Made by a program: the position numbers and the translations under genes. From assembly GCF_014196335.1 (NCBI RefSeq), contig NZ_JACIDM010000001.1, forward strand, positions 186,001 to 250,000: a DNA stretch of 64,000 nucleotides, written 5' to 3'. The notes below the pieces were generated by a model. The model made no database searches. It saw nothing but the letters and a program-made list of their open reading frames with translations, and was not told the DNA's origin. Shown here piece by piece: positions 25,616 through 35,097 of the stretch (position 1 is its first letter; each line of letters begins with the position of its first letter). This DNA comes from Brevundimonas lenta. Its GTDB lineage: Bacteria; Pseudomonadota; Alphaproteobacteria; Caulobacterales; Caulobacteraceae.

Positions 25616-28528
25616 TCAGTGCGCCTCGTCCCAGTTCCCCGCCGCTCGCGCATCGACCACCAACGGCACCGTCAGCGCCACGGCCGGCTCCGCCGCCCCC
25701 TCCATCACCCGTTTGATCACGGCGATGGCCTGGTCGGCCCTGGCTTCCGGGGCCTCGAAGACCAGTTCGTCGTGGACCTGGAGCAGCATCTTCACGTCGG
25801 ACAGGCCGGCCGCTTCCAGCGCCGCCGGCATGCGGACCATGGCGCGACGGATGATGTCGGCGGCGGCGCCCTGGATGGGGGCGTTGATGGCGGCGCGTTC
25901 GCCGAACTGGCGCTCGGCCCCCGACTTGGAATGGATGGCCGGGATGTGGATGCGGCGGCCGAAGACGGTGGAGACGAAGCCGCGCTCGCGCACCTCCGTT
26001 TTCGTCGCGTCCATATAGGCGCGGATGCCGGGGAAGCGCTCGAAATAGGTCTTGATGTAGGCCCCGGCCTCGCCCTGGTCGATGCCCAGCTGGGCGGCCA
26101 GACCGAAGGCCGAGATGCCGTAGACGATGCCGAAATTGATCGCCTTGGCGCGCCGCCGCGTCTCGGAGTCCATCTGGTCGAGGGGGACGTTGAACATCTC
26201 CGAGGCCGTGGCGGCGTGGATGTCCTGGCCGGCCTTGAAGGCGCGTTTCAGCTCGGGGATGTCGCCGATGTGGGCCAGCAGGCGCAGCTCGATCTGGCTG
26301 TAGTCGGCGCTGATCAGGACATTGCCGGGGCCGGCGATGAAGGCCTGGCGGATCTGGCGGCCGGTCTCGGTGCGGATCGGGATGTTCTGCAGATTGGGGT
26401 CGGAGCTGGCGAGGCGGCCGGTGGTGGCGGCGGCCAACTGGTAGCTGGTGTGGACGCGGTGGGTGGTGTCGTCCGCGGCCTCGATCAGGGCGTCGGTGTA
26501 GGTGCCCTTCAGCTTGGCCAGCTGGCGCCAGTCCAGCAGGACGCGGGGCAGTTCGTGCGTCTGGGCCAGGGCGTCGAGGGTCGAGGCCTCGGTGCCCCAC
26601 TGGCCGCTGGCGGTCTTCTTGCCGCCGGGCAGCTGCATCTCGCCGAACAGGATGTCGCCGATCTGGCGCGGGGAGCCGACATTGAACGGGCGGCCGGCCA
26701 GCTGGTGGGCTTTGGTCTCCAGCTCGGCCATGCGCATGCCGAACTCGCTGGACAGGCGGCGCAGGCGGGCGGGGTCGACGCGGATGCCCTCGCGCTCCAT
26801 GCCGGCGAGGGTTTCGGGCATGCCGCGTTCGAGGGTTTCGTAGACGGTGGTCAGCGCTTCCGCGGCCAGGCGGGGCTTGAGGATGCGCCACAGGCGCAGG
26901 GTCACGTCGGCGTCCTCGGCCGCGTAGCAGGTGGCGTGTTTCAGCTCGACGTGGCGGAAGGATTTCTGGGCCTTGCCCGTGCCCGCCACCTGTTTGAACG
27001 GGATGGGTTCGTGGCCGAGGTGCAGCCGGGCCAGCTCGTCCATGCCGTGGCCGTGCAGGCCGCCCTCGAGGACGTAGCTGATCAGCATGGTGTCGTCGTA
27101 AGGCGCGACGCGGACGCCGCGCTTCGCCATGACGGCGAGGTCGTATTTGATGTTCTGGCCCACCTTCAGGACCGCGGGGTTCTCCAGCAGGGTCTTCAGG
27201 CGGGCCATGGCGGTCTGTTTCTCGATCTGGGTGATCGGTTCGCGCGTGTCGGCCGGCCCGTCCCCGAAATCCAGCCCGCCGGCGCTCTCGACCGGCGCAT
27301 GCTCATGCGTCAGCGGCACATAGCAGGCGTCATTCGGCCCGATCGCCAGCGACACGCCGCACAGCCCCGCGAAATTCGACGACAGGGCGTCGGTCTCGAC
27401 GTCGAAACCGACCACGCCGGCCTCGGTCGCGCGGGCGATCCAGGCGTCGAGTTCCTCGATCGTCTGTACACAGACGTACCCCTCCAGATCGAAGTTGTGG
27501 GCCTCGTTGGGCGTGGTCGGGGCCTGGGGGGCGTAGCGCGGGGTGATGACCGGGGCGGTCAGGGGCTTGGGGCGGGCGACGAAGGCGGTGCCGTCGCGGG
27601 CCGGTGCCTTGCCGTCGCCGACACGGTTGCGCAGCGAGCGGAACTCCATCTTGTCGAGGAAGTCGGCGAGCACCTCGGGGTCGGGGTCGCGGACGGCGAA
27701 GTCGTCGATGGCCTCGGGCGCGGGGGCGTCGCAGGACAGACGGACCAGTTCGCGACTGAGCAGAATCTGGTCGCGGAAATTGATCAGGGTTTCGCGGCGT
27801 TTGGGCTGTTTGATCTCGCCGGCGCGGGCCAGCAGGGTGTCGAGATCGCCGTATTCGTCCAGCAGCTGGGCCGCGGTCTTGGGTCCGATGCCGGGGGCCC
27901 CGGGCACGTTGTCGACGCTGTCGCCGATGAGGGCCTGCAGGTCGATCATCTTCTCGGGGCCGACGCCGAATTTTTCGTAGACCGCGGCCTCCTCCAGCCG
28001 GCGGTCCTTCATCGGGTCCCACATGACCACGCCGCCGCCGATCAGCTGCATCAGGTCCTTGTCGGATGAGACGATCACGGCCTCGCCGCCCGCGTCCCGG
28101 GCCTTGCAGGCGTAGGTGGCGATCAGGTCGTCGGCCTCGTAGCCGGGCAGCTCTAGGCAATGAACGCCGAACGCCGCCGTGGCCTCCCGAACCAGCGGGA
28201 ACTGCGGGGCCAGATCTTCGGGCGCCGGCGGGCGGTGCGCCTTGTATTGGTCGTACAGCTCATTCCGGAACGTCTTCTCCGAGTGATCGAAGATCGCCAC
28301 CAGGTGGGTGGGGCCGTCCGCGCCCTTCATGTCCCGGATCAGCTTCCAGAGCATGTTGCAGTAACCCTGCACCGCCCCGACCGGCAGACCGTCGGACTTG
28401 CGGGTGAGCGGCGGAAGGGCGTGATAGGCGCGGAAGATGTAAGCCGAAGCATCGATCATCCAGAGCCGCAGGGCGGGGCCGTCCTGGGTGAGGGGGCGGT
28501 CGGCGGTCTCGGCGGTGCTGTCGGTCAT
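25616..28528 (-). CDS. polA: DNA polymerase I
   Basis: 970 residues with all three activities. The 5'-nuclease is at residues 1-310 (LWMIDASAYIFRAYHAL; YEADDLIATYA; SSDKDLMQLI). The 3'-5' exonuclease is about 360-560 (GFDVETDAL with the D-x-E pair). The polymerase is about 590-970, with motif A SADYSQIELRLLAHIGD, motif B RRRAKAINFGIVYGISAFGLA and motif C LLQVHDELVFEAP. It fills gaps during repair and removes Okazaki primers. Its last ~240 bases are duplicated at 24551-24795. Start ATG at 28528. Confidence 0.97.
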   Translation of the reverse strand: MTDSTAETADRPLTQDGPALRLWMIDASAYIFRAYHALPPLTRKSDGLPVGAVQGYCNMLWKLIRDMKGADGPTHLVAIFDHSEKTFRNELYDQYKAHRPPAPEDLAPQFPLVREATAAFGVHCLELPGYEADDLIATYACKARDAGGEAVIVSSDKDLMQLIGGGVVMWDPMKDRRLEEAAVYEKFGVGPEKMIDLQALIGDSVDNVPGAPGIGPKTAAQLLDEYGDLDTLLARAGEIKQPKRRETLINFRDQILLSRELVRLSCDAPAPEAIDDFAVRDPDPEVLADFLDKMEFRSLRNRVGDGKAPARDGTAFVARPKPLTAPVITPRYAPQAPTTPNEAHNFDLEGYVCVQTIEELDAWIARATEAGVVGFDVETDALSSNFAGLCGVSLAIGPNDACYVPLTHEHAPVESAGGLDFGDGPADTREPITQIEKQTAMARLKTLLENPAVLKVGQNIKYDLAVMAKRGVRVAPYDDTMLISYVLEGGLHGHGMDELARLHLGHEPIPFKQVAGTGKAQKSFRHVELKHATCYAAEDADVTLRLWRILKPRLAAEALTTVYETLERGMPETLAGMEREGIRVDPARLRRLSSEFGMRMAELETKAHQLAGRPFNVGSPRQIGDILFGEMQLPGGKKTASGQWGTEASTLDALAQTHELPRVLLDWRQLAKLKGTYTDALIEAADDTTHRVHTSYQLAAATTGRLASSDPNLQNIPIRTETGRQIRQAFIAGPGNVLISADYSQIELRLLAHIGDIPELKRAFKAGQDIHAATASEMFNVPLDQMDSETRRRAKAINFGIVYGISAFGLAAQLGIDQGEAGAYIKTYFERFPGIRAYMDATKTEVRERGFVSTVFGRRIHIPAIHSKSGAERQFGERAAINAPIQGAAADIIRRAMVRMPAALEAAGLSDVKMLLQVHDELVFEAPEARADQAIAVIKRVMEGAAEPAVALTVPLVVDARAAGNWDEAH

Positions 28529-28573
28529 GGGCGGAACATAGGGGCGCGCGCGCCGCCCGTCACCGCCCTGTGA

Positions 28574-29023
28574 TCATGAGATCCAGGTGTTCCGGCATTC
28601 GCTGACGGTCCAGGCGGCGAAGCCCGAGATGACGCGGCATTCGACGCCCATGCCGGCCAGCGGGCCGTGCAGGATTCCGGCTTCGATCGTCGCGCCGTGG
28701 CCGTCGTAGCGGGGCTGTTTGAACGAGACCCATTGGACGCGCTGCGGCTGGGGGCGGTCGTTCGGGTGGAAGGTCGCCGGGAAGCTGAGGCCGTATTCGC
28801 TCCAGTCGCAGCGGGGATTCCAGCCCGAGCCCTCGTCGTCCAGCCAGAGTGGCGGCGGGACGTTGTCGGTGGTGTTGAAGCGATAGTGCTCCTTCGCCAC
28901 CGCCGCGATCACCGCGCAGTCATTGCCGTTCTGCGCCATCGGCGGGCCGTCAGGGGCGGGTTGCGCTGGCGTGGCGCAGGCGCCGATGGCGAGCGTGACG
29001 GCGAGGACGGCGACGGCGCGCAT
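28574..29023 (-). CDS. Putative lipoprotein of unknown function
   Basis: 149 residues with a lipoprotein signal (MRAVAVLAVTLAIGAC). The mature part has conserved-looking Cys residues and an aromatic core (YRFNTTDNVPPPLWLDDEG, RCDWSEYGLSFPATF, CRVISGFAAWTVSEC). It starts 9 bases after the TPP-enzyme stop and is probably co-transcribed with it. Family not recognised. Confidence 0.6.
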   Translation of the reverse strand: MRAVAVLAVTLAIGACATPAQPAPDGPPMAQNGNDCAVIAAVAKEHYRFNTTDNVPPPLWLDDEGSGWNPRCDWSEYGLSFPATFHPNDRPQPQRVQWVSFKQPRYDGHGATIEAGILHGPLAGMGVECRVISGFAAWTVSECRNTWIS

Positions 29024-29031
29024 GGGCGCTC

Positions 29032-30693
29032 CTACTGGCTGCGAAGGCCGGTGATCGTGCGATTGGGCGCGATGTCCTCGGCCGAGGTGATCAGGTGAAC
29101 GACGGCCGGGCGGCCCGCGTTCCGCGCCGCTTCCAGGGCGGCGGGGAAGTCTTCGGTGCGCTCGCAGCGGATGCCGAAGGCGCCGAAGGCCTCGGCGTAT
29201 CTGACGAAATCGGGGTTCTTCAGGTCGGTGGCGATGACCCGCTCCGCGCCGGAGTAGTGGGTCTCCTGGTGCATACGGATGGTGCCGTAGGTGCCGTTGT
29301 CGACGATCACGACCACCGCGTTGATGCCGTACTGTACGGCGGTGGCGATCTCCTGGCCGGTCATCAGGTAGTCGCCGTCGCCGGCGATGCAGATGACGTC
29401 GCGGTCCGGGTGGACCGACTTGGCGGCGACGGCGGCGGGGTAGCCGTAGCCCATGGCGCCGGAAGTCGGGGCCAGCTGGGTGCGGCGGGCGGTGTGGCGG
29501 TGGAAACGGTGCAGCCAGGCGGCGAAATTGCCGGCGCCGTTGGTCAGGATCGCGTCGGCGGGCAGCACATCCGTCAGTGTACGGATGACCTCGCTCATAT
29601 TGACCGCGCCGGTGACGGAAACGGGGGCGATGAAGGCCTGATAGTCGGCGTGGGCGGCCTGCGCCACGTCGGTCCAGGTGCGGCCGGGCTCGATCGAGGA
29701 AATCGCCAGCGCGGCCAGTGAGTTATCGGCCGTGGCGCCGAGCAGGACGGGCCAGACGCGGCCGATCTCCTCGGGACCCGGATGGGTGTGGACAAGTTTG
29801 TGGATAGTCTGGGTGCGGTCGAGAAGCGTGTACCCTTGGGTCGGGTTCTCGCCCATCCGGGCGCCGATGACGATCAGGAGGTCGGCGTCCTTGACCCGGG
29901 CGATCAGTTTCGGGTTCGGGCCGAGGCCGAGATCGCCGGCGTAGTTGGGGCGATCGTTGGAGACCAGGTCCTTGCGGCGGAAGGACAGGGCGACCGGGAG
30001 GCCGAGGCGTTCGGACCAGTCGGCGATGGCCGTGGTCGCCTCGTCGGTCCAGCCGGAGCCGCCGAGGACCAGCAGGGGGCGTTCGGCCTTCGAGAGGCGG
30101 TCCTGGAGGGCGGCGACGAAGGCGGGGTCGAGGGCGGCCTTCGCCGGAACCACGGGGCGGACCGGCGAGGGGCCGCCGTCCTCGTGCAGGATGTCTTCGG
30201 GCAGGGCGACGACGACCGGGCCCATGCGGCCCTGCAGGGCGGTGGAGAAGGCGCGCTCGACGACCTCGACGGTGCGATCGGGGCTTTCGAGCTCGGTGGC
30301 CCATTTGGCGAGCCCGCCGAAGACTTCGCGGTAGTCGACCTCCTGGAAGGCGCCGCGGCCGCGGTCGGTCAGGGCGATCTGGCCGACGAACAGGATCATC
30401 GGCGTGGAGTCCTGGTGGGCAGTGTGGACGCCGATGGAGGCGTGGGTCGCGCCGGGACCGCGGGTGACCATGCAGATGCCCGGCTTGCCTGTCAGCTTGC
30501 CGTAGGCCTCGGCCATGTTGGCGGCGCCGGCCTCGTGGCGGCAGGCGATGACCTGGATCTTGTCAGAGACGTCGGCGAGGGCGTCGAGCACCGCGAGGTA
30601 GCTCTCGCCCGGCACGCAAAAGACACGGTCGACGCCGTTCATGACGAGGGTCTCGACAAGGCGGCGGGCGGCGGTATTGAGCGGCTGGGTCAT
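29032..30693 (-). CDS. Thiamine-pyrophosphate-dependent enzyme, acetolactate-synthase-like
   Basis: 553 residues in the usual three-domain order. The N-terminal PYR domain has GVDRVFCVPGESYLAVLDAL and the catalytic Glu in RHEAGAANMAEAYG. The central domain follows. The C-terminal PP domain has the TPP/Mg motif CIAGDGDYLMTGQEIATAV ... VDNGTYG. It resembles acetolactate synthase large subunits, but no ilvH/ilvN small subunit is beside it, so another 2-oxoacid decarboxylase or carboligase role is possible. Confidence 0.85.
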   Translation of the reverse strand: MTQPLNTAARRLVETLVMNGVDRVFCVPGESYLAVLDALADVSDKIQVIACRHEAGAANMAEAYGKLTGKPGICMVTRGPGATHASIGVHTAHQDSTPMILFVGQIALTDRGRGAFQEVDYREVFGGLAKWATELESPDRTVEVVERAFSTALQGRMGPVVVALPEDILHEDGGPSPVRPVVPAKAALDPAFVAALQDRLSKAERPLLVLGGSGWTDEATTAIADWSERLGLPVALSFRRKDLVSNDRPNYAGDLGLGPNPKLIARVKDADLLIVIGARMGENPTQGYTLLDRTQTIHKLVHTHPGPEEIGRVWPVLLGATADNSLAALAISSIEPGRTWTDVAQAAHADYQAFIAPVSVTGAVNMSEVIRTLTDVLPADAILTNGAGNFAAWLHRFHRHTARRTQLAPTSGAMGYGYPAAVAAKSVHPDRDVICIAGDGDYLMTGQEIATAVQYGINAVVVIVDNGTYGTIRMHQETHYSGAERVIATDLKNPDFVRYAEAFGAFGIRCERTEDFPAALEAARNAGRPAVVHLITSAEDIAPNRTITGLRSQ

Positions 30694-30792
30694 GCGGGCG
30701 GATTAGCAGACGGCTCCCGCCCTGGCCATGCAACCGTACGGCCAAGCCTGACGTTTACGGCCAAGGTTACTCCCCCCTCTGAAGGACTTCCC

Positions 30793-30930
30793 ATGCGCAA
30801 GATCGTCACCCTGGCCCTCGTCGCCGCCGCCCTCGCCGTTTCGGCCTGCAACACCGTCGCCGGCGTGGGCCGTGACGTGCAGGCGGTCGGTTCGGCCGTC
30901 ACCGGCGCGGCGAATGAGGTGAAGAACTGA
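30793..30930 (+). CDS. Entericidin-type small lipoprotein
   Basis: 45 residues: MRKIVTLALVAAALAVSAC lipoprotein signal, then NTVAGVGRDVQAVGSAVTGAA, the entericidin A/B pattern. Start ATG at 30793 with GAAGGA upstream. Family members are small toxin/antidote-like membrane lipoproteins; only one copy is present here, so a toxin-antidote pair is not supported. Confidence 0.8.
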   Translation: MRKIVTLALVAAALAVSACNTVAGVGRDVQAVGSAVTGAANEVKN

Positions 30931-30992
30931 TATTTCGGGCGTCCGCATGCGCGTAACCTGTCGGCGGCCTTTCGCGCCGACAGGAGAGCGAC

Positions 30993-31385
30993 ATGGGATT
31001 ACTCGACAATGTGCTGGGCGGCCTGGGCGATGACGCCGCCGGGGGTCTGGGCGACCTGCTGAAGGGTCAGGGCGGCGTAAGCGGCCTGACGGAAAAGTTC
31101 GGAGCCAACGGCCTCGGCGACGTCGTCGGTTCGTGGGTCGGCAAGGGCTCGAACCTGAATATCTCGCCCGAGCAGATCAACGCGGTGCTGGGCCATGGCC
31201 CGATCGCGGACTTCGCCCGCAAGCTGGGCATTTCGCCGGAGCAGGCGAGCGAGACCCTGTCCGGCCTGCTGCCGGAGGCCATCGATCGCCTGACGCCCGG
31301 CGGCACAGCCGACGGCGCCGACGACCTGCTGGACAAGCTGCCCGGCGGCCTCGGCGATATGCTGGGCGGCTTCCTGAAGCGTTAG
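30993..31385 (+). CDS. YidB/DUF937-family protein
   Basis: 130 residues, Gly/Asp/Leu-rich. It starts MGLLDNVLGGLGD and contains the YidB pattern ISPEQINAVLG(H)GPIADFARKLGISPEQASETLSGLLPEAIDRLTP. The family is widespread and of unknown function. The 3' end overlaps the convergent hydrolase by four bases. Confidence 0.8.
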   Translation: MGLLDNVLGGLGDDAAGGLGDLLKGQGGVSGLTEKFGANGLGDVVGSWVGKGSNLNISPEQINAVLGHGPIADFARKLGISPEQASETLSGLLPEAIDRLTPGGTADGADDLLDKLPGGLGDMLGGFLKR

Positions 31386-32152
31386 GCTGTGCGCGCCGCG
31401 TCCAGGATCAGCCGCGCCACCGCGTCAGGCTGTGAGATCAGCGACAGGTGGCTCGCGCGAAGTTCGACGGTCGTCGCACCCATCCGGTTGGCCATGAATC
31501 GCTGCAGGTCCGGGTTGATCGTGCGGTCCTCGGTCGAGACGGCGTACCAGCTGGGTCTGGATCGCCAGGCCGCCTGGGTCGTGCGGTCAGCGAGCAGCGC
31601 CCGCTGGAACGGCTGCTGCGCCGCATAGAGCACCCGCGCCCGGGCGGGAGGCAGATCGCCGCCGAAGTCGCGCAGGAAGGCGGCCTCACTGAGCCGTCCT
31701 TGATCGCCGTCATAGACGATGCCGGCCGAAGCCGGCGGCGCCGGAAAGCGCCCCGCCAGCGCGGCATAGTCCTCGCCCGCATCCGGCGCGCGGGCGGCCA
31801 CATAGACCAGGGCCGAAACGTTCAGGTGCACACCCGCCTCGCTGATGATCATGCCCGCGAACGAATGACCGGCGAGCACGGTCGGACCGTCCTGCCGCGC
31901 CAGCACCTGTTGGACCGAGGCGACGGCTTCGGAGAGACGGGTAAGCGGGTTCTGGACCGAGGTGACGTTCAGACCCTCGGTCTGGAGTCGCCCGATGACC
32001 TCCGACCATGACGATCCGTCGGCGAACAGCCCGTGGGCGAGAACGACATTCCGCGCGCCGGTCTGACGGGTCGCCGCGACGGCCGCCGGCGAAACCACGG
32101 CGGCCCCCGCGCCTGCGGAGAGGGTCAAAACCACATTGCGTCGGCTGATCAT
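31382..32152 (-). CDS. Exported alpha/beta hydrolase
   Basis: About 256 residues from the ATG at 32152. A Tat-type signal (ISRRNVVLTLSAGAGAAVVSPAA) is followed by an alpha/beta hydrolase core: VLAHGLFADGSSW oxyanion motif, nucleophile elbow GHSFAG, and a C-terminal His in RASHLSLI. It resembles small esterases/haloperoxidase-like hydrolases; substrate unknown. Confidence 0.8.
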   Translation of the reverse strand: MISRRNVVLTLSAGAGAAVVSPAAVAATRQTGARNVVLAHGLFADGSSWSEVIGRLQTEGLNVTSVQNPLTRLSEAVASVQQVLARQDGPTVLAGHSFAGMIISEAGVHLNVSALVYVAARAPDAGEDYAALAGRFPAPPASAGIVYDGDQGRLSEAAFLRDFGGDLPPARARVLYAAQQPFQRALLADRTTQAAWRSRPSWYAVSTEDRTINPDLQRFMANRMGATTVELRASHLSLISQPDAVARLILDAARTA

Positions 32153-32223
32153 GACCCTGCGACCTCCACTCAAACGCGACCGCGGTTTAGGGCCTTTCGT
32201 TCAGGGCGTCACTCGCACGGAAG

Positions 32224-32991
32224 TCATAGATCGTCGCCCGGACCGGGGGCCGGCTGGTAGCTGACGCCGGTCAGGTACAGACCGTCCGAGGGGGCCACCG
32301 GGCCGCAGGCGGTGCGGTCGCGCGCGGCGAGGGCTGTGGCGACATCCTCGACGGCCCAGCGGCCGAGGCCGACCTCGACGAGGGTGCCGGTCATCGAGCG
32401 GACCTGGCGGTGCAGGAAGCTGCGCGCCTCGAACACCAGATGCACCTCGTCGCCGACGCGGGTGACCGAAGCGATGTCGAGGGTCTTCTCGGCCGATTTC
32501 GACTGACAGTTCACGTCCCGGAAGGTGGTGAAGTCGTGCAGGCCCACCAGGCCTTGCGCGGCGGCGTGCATGGCGTCCGCGTCGAGCGGCTTCTTCATGT
32601 GCCAGACGCGGCCGAGGTCCAGCGCCGGACGGCCGGGGCGGTTGAGGATGCGGTAGAGGTAGCGGCGGCCGGTCGCCGAGAAGCGGGCGTGCCATTCGCC
32701 GTCGACCTCGGCGCTGTCGAGCACGGAGACCGCCTCGTGGATGAGGTGGGCGTTCATGGCGTTCATGACCGTCCGGGCCGGCCAGGCCTTTTCCAGATCG
32801 AAGCTGACGACCTGACCGGTGGCGTGGACGCCGGTGTCGGTGCGGCCGGCGGCGGCGATGCGGATATCCTCGCCGCAGAAGGCCTTGATGGCGGTCTCGA
32901 TGGCGCCCTGAACCGTCGGCTGACCGTCCTGGACCTGGAAGCCGTTGTAGCCCGAGCCGTCGTATTCGATGGTCAGCCGGTAGCGGGGCAT
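32224..32991 (-). CDS. truA: tRNA pseudouridine(38-40) synthase TruA
   Basis: 255 residues, within family size. The catalytic Asp lies in GRTDTGVHATGQV. Also visible are YDGSGYNGFQ at the N-terminus, FTTFRDVNCQSK, and FLHRQVRSMTG. TruA isomerises U38-U40 in the tRNA anticodon arm. Its start overlaps the fmt stop (TGATG), so it is coupled as the last gene of the def-fmt-truA operon. Confidence 0.96.
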   Translation of the reverse strand: MPRYRLTIEYDGSGYNGFQVQDGQPTVQGAIETAIKAFCGEDIRIAAAGRTDTGVHATGQVVSFDLEKAWPARTVMNAMNAHLIHEAVSVLDSAEVDGEWHARFSATGRRYLYRILNRPGRPALDLGRVWHMKKPLDADAMHAAAQGLVGLHDFTTFRDVNCQSKSAEKTLDIASVTRVGDEVHLVFEARSFLHRQVRSMTGTLVEVGLGRWAVEDVATALAARDRTACGPVAPSDGLYLTGVSYQPAPGPGDDL

Positions 32992-33917
32992 CAGCGGACG
33001 AGGCTTCCCGGCGGCAGGGCGAAGCCGCGGAGCATGTCTTCCGGCGCCTGGGCGGAGCGGCCCTCGCGCTGGACGCGGAGCAGGCGGACGACGCCGTCGC
33101 CGCAGGCGATGCGCAGGGCGCCGTCCAGCACCTCGCCCGGGATGCCTTCGCCCCTTTGGGAGACGCGCGACATCAGGGCCTTGATGCGCACGGGGCCGTC
33201 AGGTCCGACCGCCTCGAACCAGGCGCCGGGGAAGGGCGACAGGCCGCGGATGTGGGCGTCGACCTCGGCCGCCGGGCGGGTCCAGTCGATGCGGGCCTCG
33301 GCCGGGGTGATCTTGCGGGCGTAGGTCGGTTCGCCCGCCTGGGCCGTCCCGCTCACGCCGCCGCGCTCGATGGCCGCCAGCGCGCGGGGCCACAGGCTGG
33401 CGCCGGTGTGGGCCATGCGCTCGGACAGGCTGGCGGCGGTGTCGTCTGGACGGATGTCGAGGATTTCGGAGAGCAGGATCGGACCCTCGTCGAGGCCTTC
33501 CGACATGCGCATGATCTGGACGCCGGTCTGGCGGTCGCCAGCCATGATGGCGCGCTGGATAGGGGCGGCGCCGCGCCAGCGCGGCAGCAGGGAGCCGTGC
33601 AGGTTGAAGCAGCCGAGGCGCGGGGCCTCCAGCACCTCGGTCTTGAGGATCTGGCCGTAGGCGACGACGCAGGCGGCGTCGACGTCGAGGCCCCGGAAGG
33701 TCTCGATGGCGTCGGCGGCCTTCATGGACGCGGGCGTGAAGACCGGCAGGCCCATGGTCTCCGCGAAGGCGTGGACCGGTGAGGGCGTCAGCTTCTGGCC
33801 GCGGCCGCGCGGCTTCGGCGGCTGCGAATAGACCGCGACGACATCGTGACCCGAGGCGATGAGCTCGGCCAGGGACGGCACGGCGAAGTCGGGGGTACCC
33901 ATGAAGGCGAGGCGCAT
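32991..33917 (-). CDS. fmt: Methionyl-tRNA formyltransferase
   Basis: 308 residues. It transfers a formyl group from 10-formyl-THF to initiator Met-tRNA. The formyltransferase domain has [30 protein letters not shown], and the [19 protein letters not shown] active-site motif; a C-terminal OB-like domain follows. It lies between the small membrane protein and truA, downstream of def as in many bacteria. Confidence 0.97.
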   Translation of the reverse strand: MRLAFMGTPDFAVPSLAELIASGHDVVAVYSQPPKPRGRGQKLTPSPVHAFAETMGLPVFTPASMKAADAIETFRGLDVDAACVVAYGQILKTEVLEAPRLGCFNLHGSLLPRWRGAAPIQRAIMAGDRQTGVQIMRMSEGLDEGPILLSEILDIRPDDTAASLSERMAHTGASLWPRALAAIERGGVSGTAQAGEPTYARKITPAEARIDWTRPAAEVDAHIRGLSPFPGAWFEAVGPDGPVRIKALMSRVSQRGEGIPGEVLDGALRIACGDGVVRLLRVQREGRSAQAPEDMLRGFALPPGSLVR

Positions 33918-33934
33918 GAGGACGCCTTAGAGGC

Positions 33935-34162
33935 TTAGTTCCAGCGCGTGAAGACGCCGCCGCCCTCGTCCCACTCGCCGCCCGCGTCGAGCGCGTCGTC
34001 GAAATCGAGCAGGCGGTCGATCAGGATGCCGGCGATGACGCCGACCACGGCGACGCCCAGCAGGGCGGCGACGCTGGCGACGCCGACCTGTTCATTGCGG
34101 GTCAGGCGACGACGACCGTTGGTGTCGATGATGCGATCGCGCCTGCGCTTGATACGGGCCAT
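33935..34162 (-). CDS. Small single-pass membrane protein in the def operon
   Basis: 75 residues: basic N-terminus ([12 protein letters not shown]), one transmembrane helix at about residues 27-50 (VASVAALLGVAVVGVIAGIL), and an acidic C-terminus. Its start overlaps the def stop (TGATG) and it ends 17 bases before fmt, so it is co-transcribed with them. Function unknown. Confidence 0.65.
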   Translation of the reverse strand: MARIKRRRDRIIDTNGRRRLTRNEQVGVASVAALLGVAVVGVIAGILIDRLLDFDDALDAGGEWDEGGGVFTRWN

Positions 34163-34734
34163 CAGGCGGCGAGCCTCGCGGCCTTCTTGACCTTGGCCAC
34201 GGCGCGTTCGCGCTTCAGGCGCGACAGGTGGTCGATGAACAGGACGCCCTCGAGGTGATCCATCTCGTGCTGGATGCAGACGGCATAGAGGCCTTCGACC
34301 TCTTCCTCGACCGTGTCGCCGGCGTAGTTCATGTATTTGATGCGCACGCGAGCCGGACGTTCGACGCTGTCGAAATACTCGGGCACCGACAGGCAGCCTT
34401 CCTCGTAGGCGAACAGCTCGTCCGAGGACCAGACGATCTCCGGGTTCACGAAGAAGCGGGGATTGGGGGTGCGGGCCTCTTCCTCGCCCTCGGCGGGCTC
34501 GGCCGCCTCGCCATCCGGCTCGCCGTCGCCGAGATCCATGGCGATGACGCGGCGGGTGTCGCCGATCTGCACGGCGGCCAGGCCGATGCCCGGGGCGTCG
34601 TACATGGTCTCCAGCATGTCATCCATCAGACCGCGCAGCTCGTCGGTCACCGGTCCTTCGACCGGCTTCGAGATTTGCTTGAGAACCGCCAGGTCGGCAG
34701 CGTTATCGATGGTCAGGATGCGTCGGATAGCCAT
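34162..34734 (-). CDS. def: Peptide deformylase
   Basis: 190 residues. It removes N-formyl groups from nascent proteins and requires a metal. Motif 1 is [10 protein letters not shown], motif 2 EEGCLSVPE (Cys ligand), and motif 3 [12 protein letters not shown] (two His ligands and catalytic Glu). A ~25-residue acidic insert ([17 protein letters not shown]) sits between motifs 1 and 2. It is the first gene of the def-fmt-truA operon. Confidence 0.97.
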   Translation of the reverse strand: MAIRRILTIDNAADLAVLKQISKPVEGPVTDELRGLMDDMLETMYDAPGIGLAAVQIGDTRRVIAMDLGDGEPDGEAAEPAEGEEEARTPNPRFFVNPEIVWSSDELFAYEEGCLSVPEYFDSVERPARVRIKYMNYAGDTVEEEVEGLYAVCIQHEMDHLEGVLFIDHLSRLKRERAVAKVKKAARLAA

Positions 34735-34791
34735 GCCCGCGAGGTAGTCGCGAAGGGCCTCAAGGTCAAGATTTCCGACTACCCTGCTGGG

Positions 34792-35064
34792 TTATGCCGC
34801 AGTCGAAACGGCGATGGCGAGGACGTTCCAGAACAGCCAGCCGAAGCCGGCGGCGAGGATCAGGAGGCCGGGTCCCGCGGCCTTCAGGCGGCGGCCGGTC
34901 AGGTCCTTGAAGCGCTCGGGATCCTCATCGCGGCGTACGAGCTGGGGACGGGCGCCGCGGGTCCGGACCGCGCCGGTCCGGTTCGCTTCCAGCCACGGCA
35001 GGAACTCTCTCAGAGTCAGAAACACCCCGGCGCCGATCGCGCCGATGCCCGCCATGAACCACAT
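34792..35064 (-). CDS. Small two-helix membrane protein
   Basis: 90 residues with N-terminal (GIGAIGAGVFLTL) and C-terminal (GPGLLILAAGFGWLFWNVLAI) hydrophobic helices joined by a basic loop. It is on the same strand as def, 57 bases upstream. No recognised family. Confidence 0.5.
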   Translation of the reverse strand: MWFMAGIGAIGAGVFLTLREFLPWLEANRTGAVRTRGARPQLVRRDEDPERFKDLTGRRLKAAGPGLLILAAGFGWLFWNVLAIAVSTAA

Positions 35065-35097
35065 ATCGCTTCCCCCGAAATCCGGGCGAACCTGGCG

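Noticed and set aside
25619..28069. 816-residue + strand frame opposite polA
   Set aside because: Antisense of the polymerase; no motif of its own.
28529..30792. ilvBN operon for branched-chain amino acids
   Set aside because: The TPP enzyme has no adjacent small regulatory subunit, and its neighbours are an unknown lipoprotein and entericidin.
30793..30930. Entericidin toxin-antidote pair
   Set aside because: Only a single small lipoprotein is present; no second entericidin lies beside it.
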